Shown here: piece after piece, positions 48,542 through 62,215 of the stretch | Numbering within the stretch: position 1 is the first letter of the stretch | How the letters are laid out: every line of letters starts with the position of its first letter | DNA from: Spirodela intermedia | Taxonomy: Eukaryota > Streptophyta > Magnoliopsida > Alismatales > Araceae | Direction of reading: 5' to 3' | Length of the DNA stretch: 64,000 nucleotides | Assembly (NCBI GenBank): GCA_902729315.2 | Contig: LR746270.1 | Span: forward strand, 7,449,221 to 7,513,220 | Position numbers and translations under genes: made by a program | Notes under the pieces: model-generated | The model's input: only the letters and a program-made list of their open reading frames with translations | The model's database searches: none | Told to the model about the DNA's origin: nothing

Positions 48542-49090
48542 GATTCCCTTTGAAAAAAGGTACAATATCTAGAGGTTGATCTTGATCCATAATTGACAAA
48601 ACACATGTAAACTTCATGTTAAAAAATCATTCATTTTGAATAGAATTCACTTTCTAGATGTTCCTTTGAGATACTATAATATACAATGAGTTGTTTGCAA
48701 GTGAATATTCATTGGACTATGCATAAATTGACTAATCATATTGACTACAAATCCTATATCTAGGTGTGAATGTGAAAGGTAAATTAATTTATTAACTAGT
48801 CATTGATACATCTTATTAATTAGAACATCTTCCTCGATTACATCAATTTTCAAGTTCAGATCAATATGATATATAATTGGTTTCCATGTGGTTTTACTAG
48901 TTTCTTGTAAGATATATTTCTGTTGAGAGATAAAAATGTTATTCTTGGAGTGTGTCACTTCAATTTTTAGAAAATATTTCAGTCTTCTCAATGTCTTTTT
49001 TCAAACTCCTTGAACAAGCTCTAACTAAGGGATTTTTTTTTCAAAATCATCATTTCTAGTTATTAATGATATAAAATCGATGTGGATCAT

Positions 49091-49957
49091 GAGTGTTGTA
49101 TAATATTCAAATAAGATAAGTAGAACCCTAGAAGAGGGGATCTCTTGGGATAGTAATGGTGTAATATTAAGATTTGAGGCTATGGATACTACATAATAAT
49201 CTTTTTGATCACTACCGCAAAACTGAAACTCTGCCTTTTCTATTCTAAACTTAAATTTTACTTAATTTAGTGATATTTTTATGTGCCTCGTGAAGTTACG
49301 GCGGCCCTGAAGCTCGTTTCGCCGTGGTCCCAAACGTCCTCAGGACGTTTCCCTCGACCCTGTATCTGTTGTAGAATCTGATCCCCGCCTCCGCCTCCGC
49401 CTCCGCCGCCGCCGCCGGCACCATGAGCCCGAGCTCGTTTCCCAGCGAGCCCGAGCTTGTTCGTGGTGGCCGTCGCCTTTTCCGCCCGTGAGAATCGGTC
49501 CACGATCGGACCCGTATTCTCCCTTTCACAGACGACCTTCTCTTCTTCAGCATTAAATGTGGCCGCCGTTTCACATGGCCACATTTCACAGGTCATGATT
49601 CCGTTTAACCCCTGCACCACTAAGCATTCAGTGTGAAGCATATAATATAGGATCATGGTTCCAGGTATTGAAGTCCTCGTGAGCTTGGCACAGATGACAA
49701 GATTTGAATAATTTGTTTCATCCCCCCTGGGGACGATGACAACTGCCTAGTGCATGCATGACAACCGGGCATATCACGGTTTAGTGTGGGTACAGCCTTG
49801 AAGTTCTTTGAAGCACCTTGTAGCTTGAGAACTCTAGTAGTAAATGTTGTTCTTAGCGTCAGGGAGATGGAATTTGGAAGATGACAAGCTAGCCATGTTA
49901 TTAATAATGGATGAATCATGGCGGATTACTTTAAGAGCCAAGATTCCCATTTGCATG
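49091..49957. other. Intergenic with a GC-rich island and CCG/CCT repeat
   Basis: About 49290-49600 is much more GC-rich than its surroundings. It includes a run of CGCCTC/CGC units (49385-49421) that reads as poly-Gly in a 125-codon minus-strand frame (49279-49656) and as Ala/Glu repeats in an overlapping one. I recognise no protein family, and no splice sites or promoter stand out. It could be an old 5' exon or promoter island. Confidence 0.4.
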
Positions 49958-49966
49958 TATATATAA
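49958..49966 (+). promoter_or_regulatory. TATA box of the STIG1-like gene
   Basis: TATATATAA lies 178 bases upstream of the ATG at 50144. This suits a transcription start near 49995 and a 5' UTR of about 150 bases with CT-rich blocks at 50035-50117. Confidence 0.6.
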
Positions 49967-49968
49967 CG

Positions 49969-50032
49969 TAGGAAACTCCGACCTTAAGATCATCCATAAA
50001 AATTGCTTTTTAGGAAACTCCGACCTTAAGAT
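49969..50032. repeat. 22-bp direct repeat in the STIG1-like promoter / 5' UTR
   Basis: An exact 22-base sequence (starts TAGGAAACTCC, ends TTAAGAT) occurs at 49969-49990 and again at 50011-50032, 42 bases apart, across the expected transcription start. A looser second duplication, TCTAGT.G.TTTTCCCTTCCT, occurs near 50033 and 50091. Confidence 0.8.
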
Positions 50033-50143
50033 TCTAGTCGTTTTTCCCTTCCTCGATTACCCACTTCTCTTCCTTCTCTTCCTCTAGGCCTTCTAGTTGC
50101 TTTTCCCTTCCTAGCATTGTTCGTTAGAGGGAAGAAACTTACG

Positions 50144-50596
50144 ATGATGGCTCTTTCTGCGCTCCCTCTTTGGAGGACGTTGGCAATCCTCTTCATGATA
50201 TTCATGATATCGAGTGTCGCCTCTTCAACAGACGAGCCCGTACGACTTGAACTCTCCGAAAGCTTCTCTTTCGACCATACCTCCCCACTCGACACCAGCC
50301 TTGCTACCACTACTGTCAAGAAAGGTTCACGCTGTAATCGTATCACCAACAACATCTGCCCGGGGATCTTCGCGAAGAAGGGAACACAATTCCTCCAATG
50401 CTGCAAGAAAAACTGCCGCAATGTATTCACGGATCGAAACCATTGCGGGGTTTGTGGCAACAAGTGCCCATTTGGAAGTCTCTGCTGCAGAGGAAAGTGC
50501 ACCCCCGCCGCTTTCGATGCCAACAACTGTGGTAAGTGTGGCAAGAAGTGTCAGCCTGGTTTAGAATGCTTATTCGGGATCTGTGGCTATGCATGA
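50144..50596 (+). CDS. STIG1-like cysteine-rich secreted protein
   Basis: Single exon, 150 residues. Start chosen at the first ATG (50144); a second Met follows directly. Residues 1-28 are a signal peptide with hydrophobic core (LAILFMIFMISSVA) and a likely cut near SVASS, so the product is secreted to the apoplast. After an acidic/Ser-rich spacer (29-63) comes a C-terminal domain with 16 cysteines (64, 72, 86, 87, 91, 101, 104, 108, 114, 115, 119, 129, 132, 136, 142, 147) in the repeating CGxCGxxC pattern of the STIG1 family. Known members: tobacco and petunia STIG1 in stigma exudate, tomato STIG1 acting on pollen-tube growth through a receptor kinase, and Arabidopsis GRI in cell-death signalling. 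Which role applies here cannot be told. It has its own TATA box; no neighbour shares its promoter. Confidence 0.93.
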   Translation: MMALSALPLWRTLAILFMIFMISSVASSTDEPVRLELSESFSFDHTSPLDTSLATTTVKKGSRCNRITNNICPGIFAKKGTQFLQCCKKNCRNVFTDRNHCGVCGNKCPFGSLCCRGKCTPAAFDANNCGKCGKKCQPGLECLFGICGYA

Positions 50597-53500
50597 CTTA
50601 TGTTCAATGTAGTCAGTTGAGGACGTTGACGGTCATATTGTAGTGTGGAGTTTCTTTCCTATTTTGGTCTTAGGTCAGGATAGAAGTTCTCTATTCATAA
50701 AGAGAGAAAATATCTCTTTTCTCTCTAGTTTCATGGAATTCTCTACCCACCCTGAATATTCTCTCGATCTGTATCTAGTTGCACTGCTCGTGCTAGATGG
50801 GTCACCTTTCCTTTCTGTGTGCTTTGTCATAGTGTCATTTTGTTGGAAAATAAAATTATTTGGTTTTGTTATTTCAAAGAGTCTTTGTGTAAGAGGAAGC
50901 TGATCATTCTCTCATATAGCTATAGTTGGATATGTATCAACTACATCATAGAAGATAGAAAAGGAGATTGACGTTGGTTCTTATTGATTAAAAAAAACAT
51001 AATTAATATCTTCTTGGAAAAAAGACATAAGTTGAACCTATTTATATTGAGTTATGTATTAGCACTTTATAATTCTGATGACTTTTTACATATTATAATC
51101 TAAACTTGTATTATGAATATTTTTTATTAATAATGAGGTGTAAATTTAATTATGATGTATTATATGGGATTAAAGAGTCTAGAGTATTTGAGTAAAGAAC
51201 TAAAGTTTAGACCATATGAAATATCATTTGTTATTTCAAATTCTCCTTAGGAAGAGAGTTGGTAGAGTGTGTAGATATAAAGGATAAAAAATCTGTGTGA
51301 GGTAAATATGTTATCATCCCATGTGTAACCCTTAGTATTTAAATTTTTTATACCAAATGGCCTTACTTATATCGACATATGAGTAATTTGTATAAAGGTA
51401 TTTGAAAGCTGATCAAAAGAGAAACTCACTCACAGCTGAAAATCTGACATCAAAATTTGAAGAATTAAAAGTCGTTTTTCCAATCTTTACAATCATTTTT
51501 CTATATTTACTAAAGTCCTCACACAACATGTTAAGGTTTGCTTTTACTTGGCCATTTGACCTAATAAGGGTTAAAAGAGGATAGCCAGACATGCCCAATA
51601 ATGGGGTGATGTGACTAAGTCATTTTTTAGTAAATTACACAAATTTAAAATTGATAAAATTAGAAAATATTAATTTTCTAAATTTTAAAAGTATTTCTGC
51701 AAACATATATCAATTATAATTTGATAAAAGCTCCAAAACTAGTTAGAATCTTCTATATTAATCAAAAAGATGTAAGATAATGTAAGTTAAAATTTCAAAT
51801 TTTGCATCAAAGAATACGATTTTTAATGATTTTAAATGAAATAATCATAAGAAAATCTTTTTAAAATTAGAGAAAAGAGACATTCAGGTGCCTAAAGAAC
51901 AATAATTTAGGTGGAAATAGAGTTATGCCTGAAAATTATTACGTAAGTGATTATAAATGATTAGATCAATGAAATCAAGATATGTAAATGCCAAATGAAT
52001 CGTAATAGATTAAATAAGAGTTTTGAAACTTAAATTTTAAACAAATTATCATTAACCTAAATATTAAATGAGTTTAAACAAGAAAAAATAGAATTTTTGC
52101 ATCACAATGGTGATTGCTAGAATTCGAGAATAGGTAGATTCAAAAAAATATATGCTTACGACACATCTGAATAGGTAGAGTCATTCCTCACTCAAAAGAC
52201 TTTGAAGTCTTTAGATATGATCTTGATACACTTGGCCTTCATACCTAATAGAAATTTGAAAAATAGCATTTTTCACATATATATTGGTCAACAATGTTAG
52301 ACATATGCTTGCAATTAGATTAAGAAAGGGGGAGTAGGGTTTAATTGGTCGGATCCAATTGATCTAATCTTTTAGTCTTCTAAATAATTTCTCTATTCCC
52401 AATTTCTCAACACCAATAAAAATGCACCTAAAAATGACTTCACCTAAAAATGTCTCTACATTCATGACTCTAAAATATCCAACTATTGATATCTGATTTC
52501 TTGAGTGATAAGTCACACTTATAAAAAATTTAACCACAAGATAATATAAACAATTTCACCATGTGTGGTGATTCTAGAAAGAATGTGTGCTGATGAGCTA
52601 AATTTAATGAAAACTTCTTGCTTATTTTCAGTTGAGTGAACATTTTTCTTAATCAAATCACGATCTCAACTTCTTGTCTTTGCAGTTCTGATTTGAACTT
52701 TGATTTTGTCAAAACACCTCCCTTTTAATGATGTAAAATGTTAGTAAGAAGATACATGTGAATAGACAGCCCAACAATTTCAAATGGATGAGAAATTATC
52801 AATTTATAGATGTAATTTTTATCCATCTTTCATATTCTCAAAGTTCCATTCCAATGCAGTATGTCATTTAAATCTTTCGGAAATATCCCTTATGTTTAGA
52901 TATTTCTAATGATAATGGTTATGGTAAGCCCAAAACTAGGCCTAATATATAAAAATAATCCAAGAATATTCAGTAAAAGAAATTAATGATTTCAAATATG
53001 AATGATACCCAAATCATCGAAAACCAAATGTTGGAATAAAATATCACATTTGGGGTTTCATATCAGTACACTTCCAATCACTTATTTGTGATTTTTTGAG
53101 TCATAATCATTACTTTGAATCCACATGTCAAGGATAATGTACTTCAGAAACAAATAATGATTTCAATGTAATTTATATTTTTTTATTAATCTCAAGTCAT
53201 GAGTATCAGGTATAATTCTCTGTATTTGAATGTGGACACTTTAACTATGATAAATATATTTTCAAATATTTCATATTCACTACTTTACATATGAGTGTAT
53301 GAATAAATTCTCATGTTTTGTTTAATCAAATGTAATTTTAATTTCATCACTTGATTATATAAATGTGAATTTTTAATCATCAAAACACTTCAAGGGGATT
53401 AAGGCTCTTGAAACCAATAAATAAGGTTTCCTTTATTGTTTGTGGTTCAAAAGATTTGACCACTTAACTCAAAAATAATCAACAATTAGTCAAGTAAACC

Positions 53501-56500
53501 AAATAGTTTTTCTTTAATGGTAGATTCGAATAATAAATGAATAAACCCATAAGGTTTTTATTTTTAATCACCTACACAAAAGTTTTAACGTTGATCCTCA
53601 AGTATAGATGTCAAGAGGTAAAATATTTCTTCCACATCAGCTTGAATGTCAATTCATTTTGAAAATTTGGGTGAAAATTTGTATGTGCAAAAAATTTGGG
53701 TTCTATATATGCACTTTGATCATCTAGTCAATAGTCAAACTTTTGCTATGATTGTTAAGTTGGGGGAGGCATAGTTGTCTTTGGGCTTGACATCTTTAAA
53801 GTCTAATTTTGTCTTTGGACACATTTAAGAGGATAATATACATTGAAGAGAATGAGTATTTTCCTTTTGAAGGAGTAAGTCTTAGTGTGATCTTGTTGTT
53901 GACTTCACTAATTGAGGCATCATTATTCTCTCGTGATTTTTCCATGTGTAGAGGTTTTCCACACAAACTTGGTACATATTATTGTGTCCTCTTTCTTCTC
54001 TTTTTGCTCTCTATTATATGTGGTAATTGTCATGGTGTGTAGTCTATGAGACCCTTTATCTTTTGTTAGAAACAAATTACGAAATATGCTGATATATTGA
54101 CTAAACAAGTTATGGTTTAATGTATAAAGTAAAGATCTTAATACATGCAATGCATTTCTTATAGCTAAAAATAATTTTAGATGCATATGTACAAATTATA
54201 TCACAGTGATAAAGGATTGATATAGAATTCACATGCTAAAATAGACTTATTCAATTAAAATCCTCGTAAAGTATAGATAGAGGAAGCTACATAAGACACA
54301 TGCTAAAACTTTGAAGAGTCATCCATTAACTTCTGAAACACAACTTGAAATCATAAATTAGATTTATCTTTTTTTTAATTATATTTTTGTCCCTCTTGCT
54401 CTTCCATTGGGCATCAAGTTCAATTCAATATAAGTAAAGCTTGATTAATTGGCTTTGAACCACTTCACTAAGATCTCTAGAAATAGATATTCTAGATTTC
54501 TCATTTAACATAATATTTTTATTTTTACCTTTCTCATTTCTCTCTCCTCTCTTAAGAGTCAAGAGCTCTCTACTACTATCGTGTCTCCTCTAGCAACCAA
54601 CAAAAATAACAATTTCGACATAGTAGTAGAGAACTCCAAGTAAAATAATTTTAACTTTCTCAAATATTTGGATCACTAATAATAATTTTTCATTACCATG
54701 AGTTAATAATTTATTGATAATATATTTTAAATCTTAACTCATTATAAATAGACTTATATTTATGTTAAATTGATAAAAGTAATTTTTAGTTGACTAATGT
54801 AAAATTTTAAGTAATTATGTGAATTTATGTGAATTTATATAATTTTTATAATCATATTTTTGAGATAAATGAAGAGAAATAAACTAAAAGAAATTACAAA
54901 TGAATAGGGAGCATAATTGAGGGACTCATTGGCTGGCCAAAATCACAAATGGGTGTAGAAGCACAATTAGACAAAGCTATGAGTAAAAGGCTTAAATAGT
55001 TAACAACAGACAAAGTTCGAAGGTGGCAAATGTGCATCACTCCTCTTCCACATCACTAGTAGCTAGCTAAACTTTATACAAAGAGTGATCATACATATGT
55101 GAGAGAACAATATTGATGAAGCTAAGAGATATCATTATATGTCTTAAAACACAAAAAATAATCAACATGAGACTAAACCTCATGTCATGTTTGTTGACAA
55201 GTTTTCAATAATTTTAATACCTAAAATATCTTCTTCTTATTTTAATAACACAATATATTATTAACAATTGGCTTCATCACACATTTTTTGAGTGGCAATG
55301 CATGCTAACTTTTTCATTATTATTTGTGAGTCGATGTGAGAATGTAAAAATTGAGCGTGTATTGTATGTGTATTCTGGTCTATTTCTAAACCACCACAAC
55401 AGATTTCTAGACCACAATAACTAGAAGAGTCAAACTACTTTCACTTAATTAGATTATGTATTATGAATTCATAATATAAATTACATGTACTAAATAAATG
55501 TGTTCACATCAACTTCACTTCATCTCTAAACACAATAGAAATGGGCCACCACCAATTTTACAGCCACTGAACTAGGACGCCTGATCCCAAAGATTATAGT
55601 GAACTGAAGTAGATTCATTATTCAATATCACTCATAGTCAACTACTTTAGCTTTCCTAGGATCCTGTAGTTATCTCCCTCAATATTTTCCAGCTATGTTG
55701 GAGTCCCCCACCAAATATCAAACATTAGGCCATGTTTACCCTTCATTTATGGTAAGGAAATGTACTCTAGTTGCATCATCATCATGAGGGTCACATACAA
55801 AAGTTAAAAGCCAAATCAATATATTTGAGTGACTTGAAAGATACCATCAATTTAAACCTTCCCATTAATTTTTTTTCCAATTTCTAAAACATTGTATTAT
55901 TCCATATTCTCAACTATCCACCTTTACTTTCCTCACTACAAGGTTTTCTCTTGAATACTTACGATGAGAACCTTATGGGACAAACTTTCTCCTTTTGATC
56001 TTCCACACTGAACTTGCATTTAGATTCTGCAGTCCTGTGGACCTCTGCAACCACACTGTTTTCAGCATTAGCCTTCTCTATTTGATTGTCAACTATCATT
56101 GTTCATCCATTACCCTTTTTTTCTTTTAAAGTAGTGCTGTCGGATCTTGGGTTAGAACATTTTCGATTAATAGGAATGGTCCAAAATAATCATTGTCAAA
56201 AAAAGTTTATTAACCGAAAAATAAAACTCTTCAACAAATTAGTTCCATGCGAGAATCAAAAGAGTGTCTCTAGGTGAAATGATCCCTCAGTATGGTGTAA
56301 AACGAATTCCGACCAGAATGACAAGGATATTGTTAAAATGTTCGAGAACTCCACAGACAGATCTTTGTTCCTAACAGTTTATGTATACCAACAATGTTTA
56401 TAGATATCATTGGATCACTTTTCCAAGAGATGAAGTGGATATAGAGAAAGTCATCGTTAATTATGCATCAACATCATATTTTAATTTAAATCTCAAGTAA

Positions 56501-56907
56501 TATAAGATTTAGCTTACTCACTGCAACCCATTACCTAATCACAAAGGGAGAGCAAGTCACCACAACAATGATATGAATACAAGCCACGTTACAGAAAGTC
56601 AGTAGGCTGTAAAATTGGTGGTCAAACAAAAAAGGCAACAGCCAGAAGAACTTTATCGAAACAAAAGAGTATCCCTTGCAAGATACAACTACTCTGTTTC
56701 ATATTTTCCCTCTGAGAATTCAGGTAAGCCTGCTATTCTCCAATTAACGTATAAAACCTGGCGGAGGTTAAACCACCAAACTATAATCTTTCTAAAGTGA
56801 TGCCTCATCAATTTAACTAAGGTTTATGCCAACTCATCATCGCATCTGAAATAAATAGTAATACGTAGAGCACTGGCACATTCTACCTCCATCAATCTTC
56901 CAAGCTT
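50597..56907. other. AT-rich intergenic region, no gene recognised
   Basis: 6.3 kb with only short chance frames. The first 300 bases are presumably 3' UTR of the STIG1-like gene. A 13-bp inverted repeat (TCTCTACTACTAT at 54567-54579, reverse complement at 54620-54632) might be a decayed miniature element. No RT, integrase or transposase motif was seen. The last few hundred bases should include the 3' UTR of the THUMP gene. Confidence 0.45.
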
Positions 56908-59900
56908 TTAAGAAGCAGGTGCTTTCTTCTCTGGGATTGTCAACTGTCGCAGGTTGTACTTTGACAGCTCTTTATACTTCTCAACCACACTTATCAAGCA
57001 TATAGTCTGTAAGAAATTGTAAAGGAGAAAAAAAATGACAACATTCTTTGATGAAAATAGGATACAATACTGCTTACATTGTTTTGAAAGAAATAGGAAA
57101 ATAATCTGCTTACATTGCACAAAATGAATGAAGAGAAACGTAATGACAATCCGTTTTGAATATTAACATGATTTAAAAATCCAACATCAGGAATATAACA
57201 GCAAGAAGGCATCAACATAGAGTGTAGAAACAAACTTCAATGACCATTTTTTTGACAGCCAAGTCAACGGTACACTGCCTTACAAATACTAACTTCTACA
57301 TAATGACTGAAGTGATCCACCAATCTTTTAAGTGAAATTAAATATCAGTACTCAAACTAAAAGATGAGTATATGACAAAAGTCGGGACACGTTTCTTGAG
57401 TTCTAGAGCTTGGAGGGCATAGAAGATGATGACCTAAAGAAGGATCAAAATTATCAACTGCAGGGAAAATGTGGCCTGATACTTTCCTCTTCCTCATTTT
57501 AGAGCAGACAAATAACTTGGTCATCAATAGAAGTACAACCAAAGGATACTAGTCGAGTTAACACTGATACACTGTTCTAGCCGCTTTTAGCAAACAGCAG
57601 CTTCTCTGATACTTTTTCCTTACTGTATCCTATGTCCCAGTTGATTAAAATTCTGTTGCTTGCAACATTAACCCATTCCAGGAAGAAGCTACTAGCCTAG
57701 AACATGCTAATGATGCTGACTACTAATAGCCAGGATTTGGTGGAGGAGGGTGATGTGCCAGTATACCCTTAAGATTGAAATGTCAAAACAAATACAAACA
57801 ATACAAACACTTGAAGATAAATATACACTACAAGCCTTCGATTTCTAAGTGAAATGCGCTCTACTGGTGTTGAGGAGAAAATGGGTAAAAAATCTAATAG
57901 CATGGTGATGCCAAAGTACAGCTGAGGGCCCGCCTAAATAAATATAGTTTTAAGAAGTAAAATTGGTTGACCCTGGAATATAAAAAAGTGCAATCCGCAA
58001 CCATATGTATGATTATCAGCAGAGGCTAACTGAAAACGCTGAATGAACAATAAAGGTGATTAGGGTCTGTGTATTAGAAACCTCAATGTTGAGATTGTGG
58101 AACAAGGGGTTATTTTTGGAGTCACTAAAAAAAAAGGAGAAAATATAATTCATGATAGAATTGAACAAACGGCCAAATGATTTGCCACGAAAATTCATTT
58201 TAGAAAGAAGTCTCAACTTAGTTATAAAGATGAGCAGGAAAGCTGTTACTATGCTTTTTTTAGATGAGATATCAGTTGATGTTCATACAATAAATATTTC
58301 AGTATAAAATCATTCATTCGGTGGAAATCAGCAATATAGACTCTTCCCCAAAAAATAGAATTCGAAATGGAATATTTGACAGAGGAATACGGAAAATATA
58401 CCTTGACAATCTCAACAATTATAGTCTTGTCAGGGTTACTCAGATCTACTTTATGGGGTTCAGGGACCGACTTTGCAACCGCATTTATAATTGCCATTCG
58501 ATCTATACCAGAATTTGCACGAGCTTCATACAAGACTGCATACTGCAGGGACATAATTGAATGACTAGAGCGTATGTTTCCACCATAGGATTGTTTCTGA
58601 CGTATTAAATAGACGAAGAATAAAATAATAAAAATGTTCAAGAAAAACAGAAAGGAAAAGCATGGACAATCATAAGATAACGCGGTCAGGGTTTTAAGCC
58701 AAGATAAGGAATAAAATTGCATTGATTTTGTTTAGATATATCAATCTATTGAAAAAAGCATCTCAAGATAGCATGGTATCTGTAGAAATAAACTCAAAAC
58801 TTTGAAACTTTCTTTGAACTACAACCAAAAAATGACGATTGCCTCATGTAAATTCTACAACTACCCTATGAACAGTCGTGCATCCACCATTTTTTAAAAT
58901 CAGATTGTGACGTTGTTGTTTGTTTCATCTTATTATTAACCATGTTTCCAGAAAAAAAAACCTGTGTTAAGGTGACATCTTTAGTCTGGTTTCAACATCT
59001 TCACATCAATAATCTAACGCCATATTTACAACATTTAAATACACTGCTCAGAGATATGCAACGTAAATGACACAAAACAAGTGTATAAGTGATGTAAACA
59101 ACTAAAAGATTTCTGCTTTCCAGTGACCAGGTATCTTTATTGATCATAGTCAATACCACACGTCTCCATCATCCATATACATCTTCAGCCGCCCAATATC
59201 GTCACTCCAAAATACATGCTATAGTTATCTACAGGACACAACAATCACATGTTTGCAAGCTCCAACTACAAGCAGAATGAAGCAAAGAAACCACATGGTT
59301 TCAAAAGACAAACAGGAAATTAATTAGAGAAGCATCTTCTTGAAAAAGCACCAATATAATAAACTAAGGTGGTCTACTCCCTAGGTGAAAACGAGGGGTT
59401 TTTAGGTGGAAACTGATTTTTAATACAGTAAAAAGTGAATTTAAAATTATATAATAATAAAATAATTTGGCGTCCAAAATATTAAAAATATATAAATAGA
59501 TAAAAAATAAGGAATATACTTATTAAATGTATAATTCGAGACAAAAATTGGAAAGAGAACAGGCTGACCAGATTAATTACATGACTGCCCACTGCCAACT
59601 GTATTTGGCTGATGCCAATTCTGTATGGCTGAACACAGCTCCCGTCTGTACGACCTGACAAGATGTGTTCAATTGCTTGGGAATCTTGTCTACCTTGGTA
59701 GAAATAGCAAGGGTCACTCTTTAATTCTATTTGATAAAAATCTGCACCCTGCTTCAATCGTTCTACCCTGCTCTGCTAGATAAAAGCTACCAGTCTGATC
59801 TGAGAAAATATATCAAGCGTATCCTCAGACCCTCAGTCACTATTTAGAACTCCTTGCTCCAAGATGTGCGTGAGATATGGTAATTAACTTTCATCAAGAT

Positions 59901-62215
59901 CAGGATTTTGTAGAGAATTATACAGGCTCAATACCTTGATAACTTGGATAAATCAATCTCTAAGAAGAAACAATGGGTGATGGAATTGCCTATGCTTGTA
60001 TAATGCTTAGTATAGTCTAAAGTAGTATTTTAGATGTCTCAATGTGCTTCATAGTGGGCTGAATTACCCTCGTCGAGTTGTCATATATGGCAGTACTTTG
60101 GTAACTTGGTTAGCATCTCAGGGAACCAAAAGAACCTTTTGGGTAGCTAGAAAGGAGCCAAAATTGGGACTTATAAGTGACCACATAAGCCTGTAGCCCA
60201 ACACCGACAACATTGTTCTCACGATGCAAACAGGCTGCTGACTCTCCCTACACTATCACTCCTATTCACGCTATCACGTGAAAATCAAATGACAGGTCGA
60301 AAGTTAAACTCTCGAGTCAAATTTTACTTGACAATTTAATAATTTGATAGCCTGACTATCAAATAATATAGCCATCAAAGGATTTGACCAAAAAAACTAA
60401 CGATTTATTATTTTTAAAATTAATATAACTATCAAATAACTTTATTCATCTATAAGCTAGGAGTAGAAAATCAAACGCAGCAATTTCTGCAAACCATATT
60501 CTGATCTTTCTGTCCAGATGGTAAACTGGAAGTCAAGGATAAACCTTTTGTCATGTATAATCCTTAGGGATTGAACAAGACTCCCAACTCACACATAGCC
60601 ATTTCAGCAAAGGACAATTTATGTGCCAAAAATGGTGGCGACACAAGGTTGAAGGTAATTGGACAAATGGCTTTCCAAGTAGGCAAAAGAGAACAGTTGC
60701 ACCTGGACAGGGATTCATTTATTATAAGAAACAAAAGAACAGCAAACACTCTAAAATAGCCTGGTTGCCATCAGCAACGGAGGTACATGATAGCATATCG
60801 ATATAAAATAAAATTTCCCTTGAAGTGAAAAAGACAATTGTTATATCATGAGCATACCTTTTGTGGATTTTTAGTCTCTTCAGGAAAGTACTGAGTAATA
60901 AGGGGTTTGATTTCTTTGGTAATTTCATCAATAGAAGCATAACACGACACTTCAGCAGGTAGAACTCGCAGTATAAATCTGAAAACAAAAACACAACAAC
61001 AGCGTTCCTTTGAGCAGTGACATCTATCACGAACATTTCTAGAAAATCCATATCAATGCTAACGGATACCAAACCTTGACACATGCTTCCTTGAAGACGC
61101 AAGTGAACACATCATGTGCTGTACTATGCTAGATGGAGTGGGATCACCATCTCTCTTATTCATTTGAATGAAAATGCAACCATTACAACCCGAATCAAGG
61201 CTCACAAAATGTCTCTGTCAATAGGTTTCAGCAAAATATGTGAAGAAATAACAGGCCGAAAAAAATCAAGTGTAAATCCTACAAGTAATAAAGTGCAGAA
61301 AATAACATAATGCAATCTCAATTGATATTCTATGAAGCGAAGACACATAGATATTGACAAAGTTACCCTTCTCCCACCTGATAAACTGAATATGAGAATA
61401 AACCCAAAAATAACATAGTCTATCAGGCCCTGAACTATTCCTTGATGGAAATTGGATGGCTTTCTTTATAACTAAAAAAAATATCAAAAGTTTATATACA
61501 TAAATTTATTCTTTTTTTGCAAACCTTGTTATTTCTGCAGATAAATTGTGCTAAGTAGCTAGGCATCAGGACCGAGCAACAGCTATTCTGTTCCACAAAG
61601 TAACTTGCTTGAAAATGAACATAAGATTCTCCTTGTAAATGCACAGTTAATGCAATCGTTTGGAGGGTATCTAAAAAGAGTTTTACGCTTATTCTGCATT
61701 TAAGCGTGCCAGTGTCGAAACAAATTGAATAGTTAATTTGAGAACTGTTTCATGAGTGAGTCGTGACAATAATTATCCCGAATCTAAATTGATTCACTAA
61801 TTCACCTCTCCAAAAGAACTCTGCATAGCAAGAAGCATGAAGTAAAACCAGTATTCTAGTAAAAGACTGGAGTACATGGAAAATGCCAGCATATGTTCCA
61901 CCCATTATTCAAACAAACCTTATTCCGATCTCCCAAATCTTTTAATTCATCTTCAATGAGTGCATCAATAGTTTTCTCTTTGGTATTGCTAACTGACTCT
62001 TCAATTTCAGATGTATCTTTCTCTATGCGTTGTTTCTTAGTAGGTACATCTTCAGCTTCACATGGCTGCCCGTCGTTCGCATTCTCAACATCAGACTCTT
62101 CCTCACTACCAGAAGAATCAGAATCATTGAACTTGGTTATCTTATTCACTGGTTTAGAAGAGATGATCTCACTCTTATTTTCAGAATCCTTGCACTTTAC
62201 TAGCTCTTCATAAAA
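56908..62215 (-). CDS. THUMP domain-containing protein 1 / TAN1-like tRNA acetylation adaptor (5' partial)
   Basis: Five exons: 62215-61919, 61214-61075, 60978-60858, 58542-58402 and 57006-56908 (stop TAA at 56908-56910). All borders are GT-AG and phases fit; 265 residues are visible. The first visible exon opens FYEELV after an acceptor, so one or more upstream exons with the initiator Met lie beyond 64000 or were missed. Residues 30-75 are acidic and Ser-rich with a short basic patch (KKQR). The THUMP fold follows: LDSGCNG, FIQM, SSRKHVSR, FILRVLPAE, ITQYF, YAVLYEARAN (187-196), then IDRMAIINAVAKSVP, KVDLSNPDKTIIVEIVK, VVEKYKELSKYNLRQL. Known: TAN1/THUMPD1 is the tRNA-binding partner of the NAT10/Kre33 acetyltransferase making ac4C12 in tRNA-Ser and tRNA-Leu. 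It has no catalytic domain of its own. Nuclear action is expected from the family. Expression should be general; no regulation is visible. Confidence 0.92.
58543..60857. other. Intron of the THUMP gene, no feature recognised
   Basis: 2.3-kb intron between the ITQYF exon and the YAVLYEARAN exon. Several short open frames, no exon-like or transposon similarity found. Confidence 0.5.

Larger units (their letters stand above)
46733..49090 (-). mobile_element. Minus-strand Ty1/copia RT and RNase H relic, split by an insertion
   Basis: Minus-strand reading gives copia pol in order: decayed RT (about 49090-49020), LKYFLKIEV, NIFISQQKYIL (48990-48900), NKLIYLSHSHLDIGFVV and ISQFMHSP (about 48785-48680), HCILQYLKGT (about 48675-48645), SRSTSRYCTFF (about 48585-48550). 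The reading is then lost for 1.4 kb and resumes at about 47116 with NLITWRTEKQVVAQS. It continues through DEPMKLYYDNKS and HDKIKHIEINKYF to DIFTKELEQNF (about 46790) and the 3' LTR. Stops and frameshifts show the element is dead. The 5' end is not visible beyond about 49090. Confidence 0.82.

Noticed and set aside
50117-50143. Earlier start of the STIG1-like protein at 50117
   Set aside because: The codon is TTG; the ATG at 50144 begins a well-formed signal peptide.
50026-50544. 172-codon minus-strand frame opposite the STIG1-like gene
   Set aside because: Antisense shadow. The plus-strand frame has a signal peptide and the 16-cysteine STIG1 pattern.
61893-62213. 106-codon plus-strand frame opposite the acidic THUMP exon
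   Set aside because: Serine-rich antisense shadow. The minus frame carries splice sites and joins the THUMP domain.
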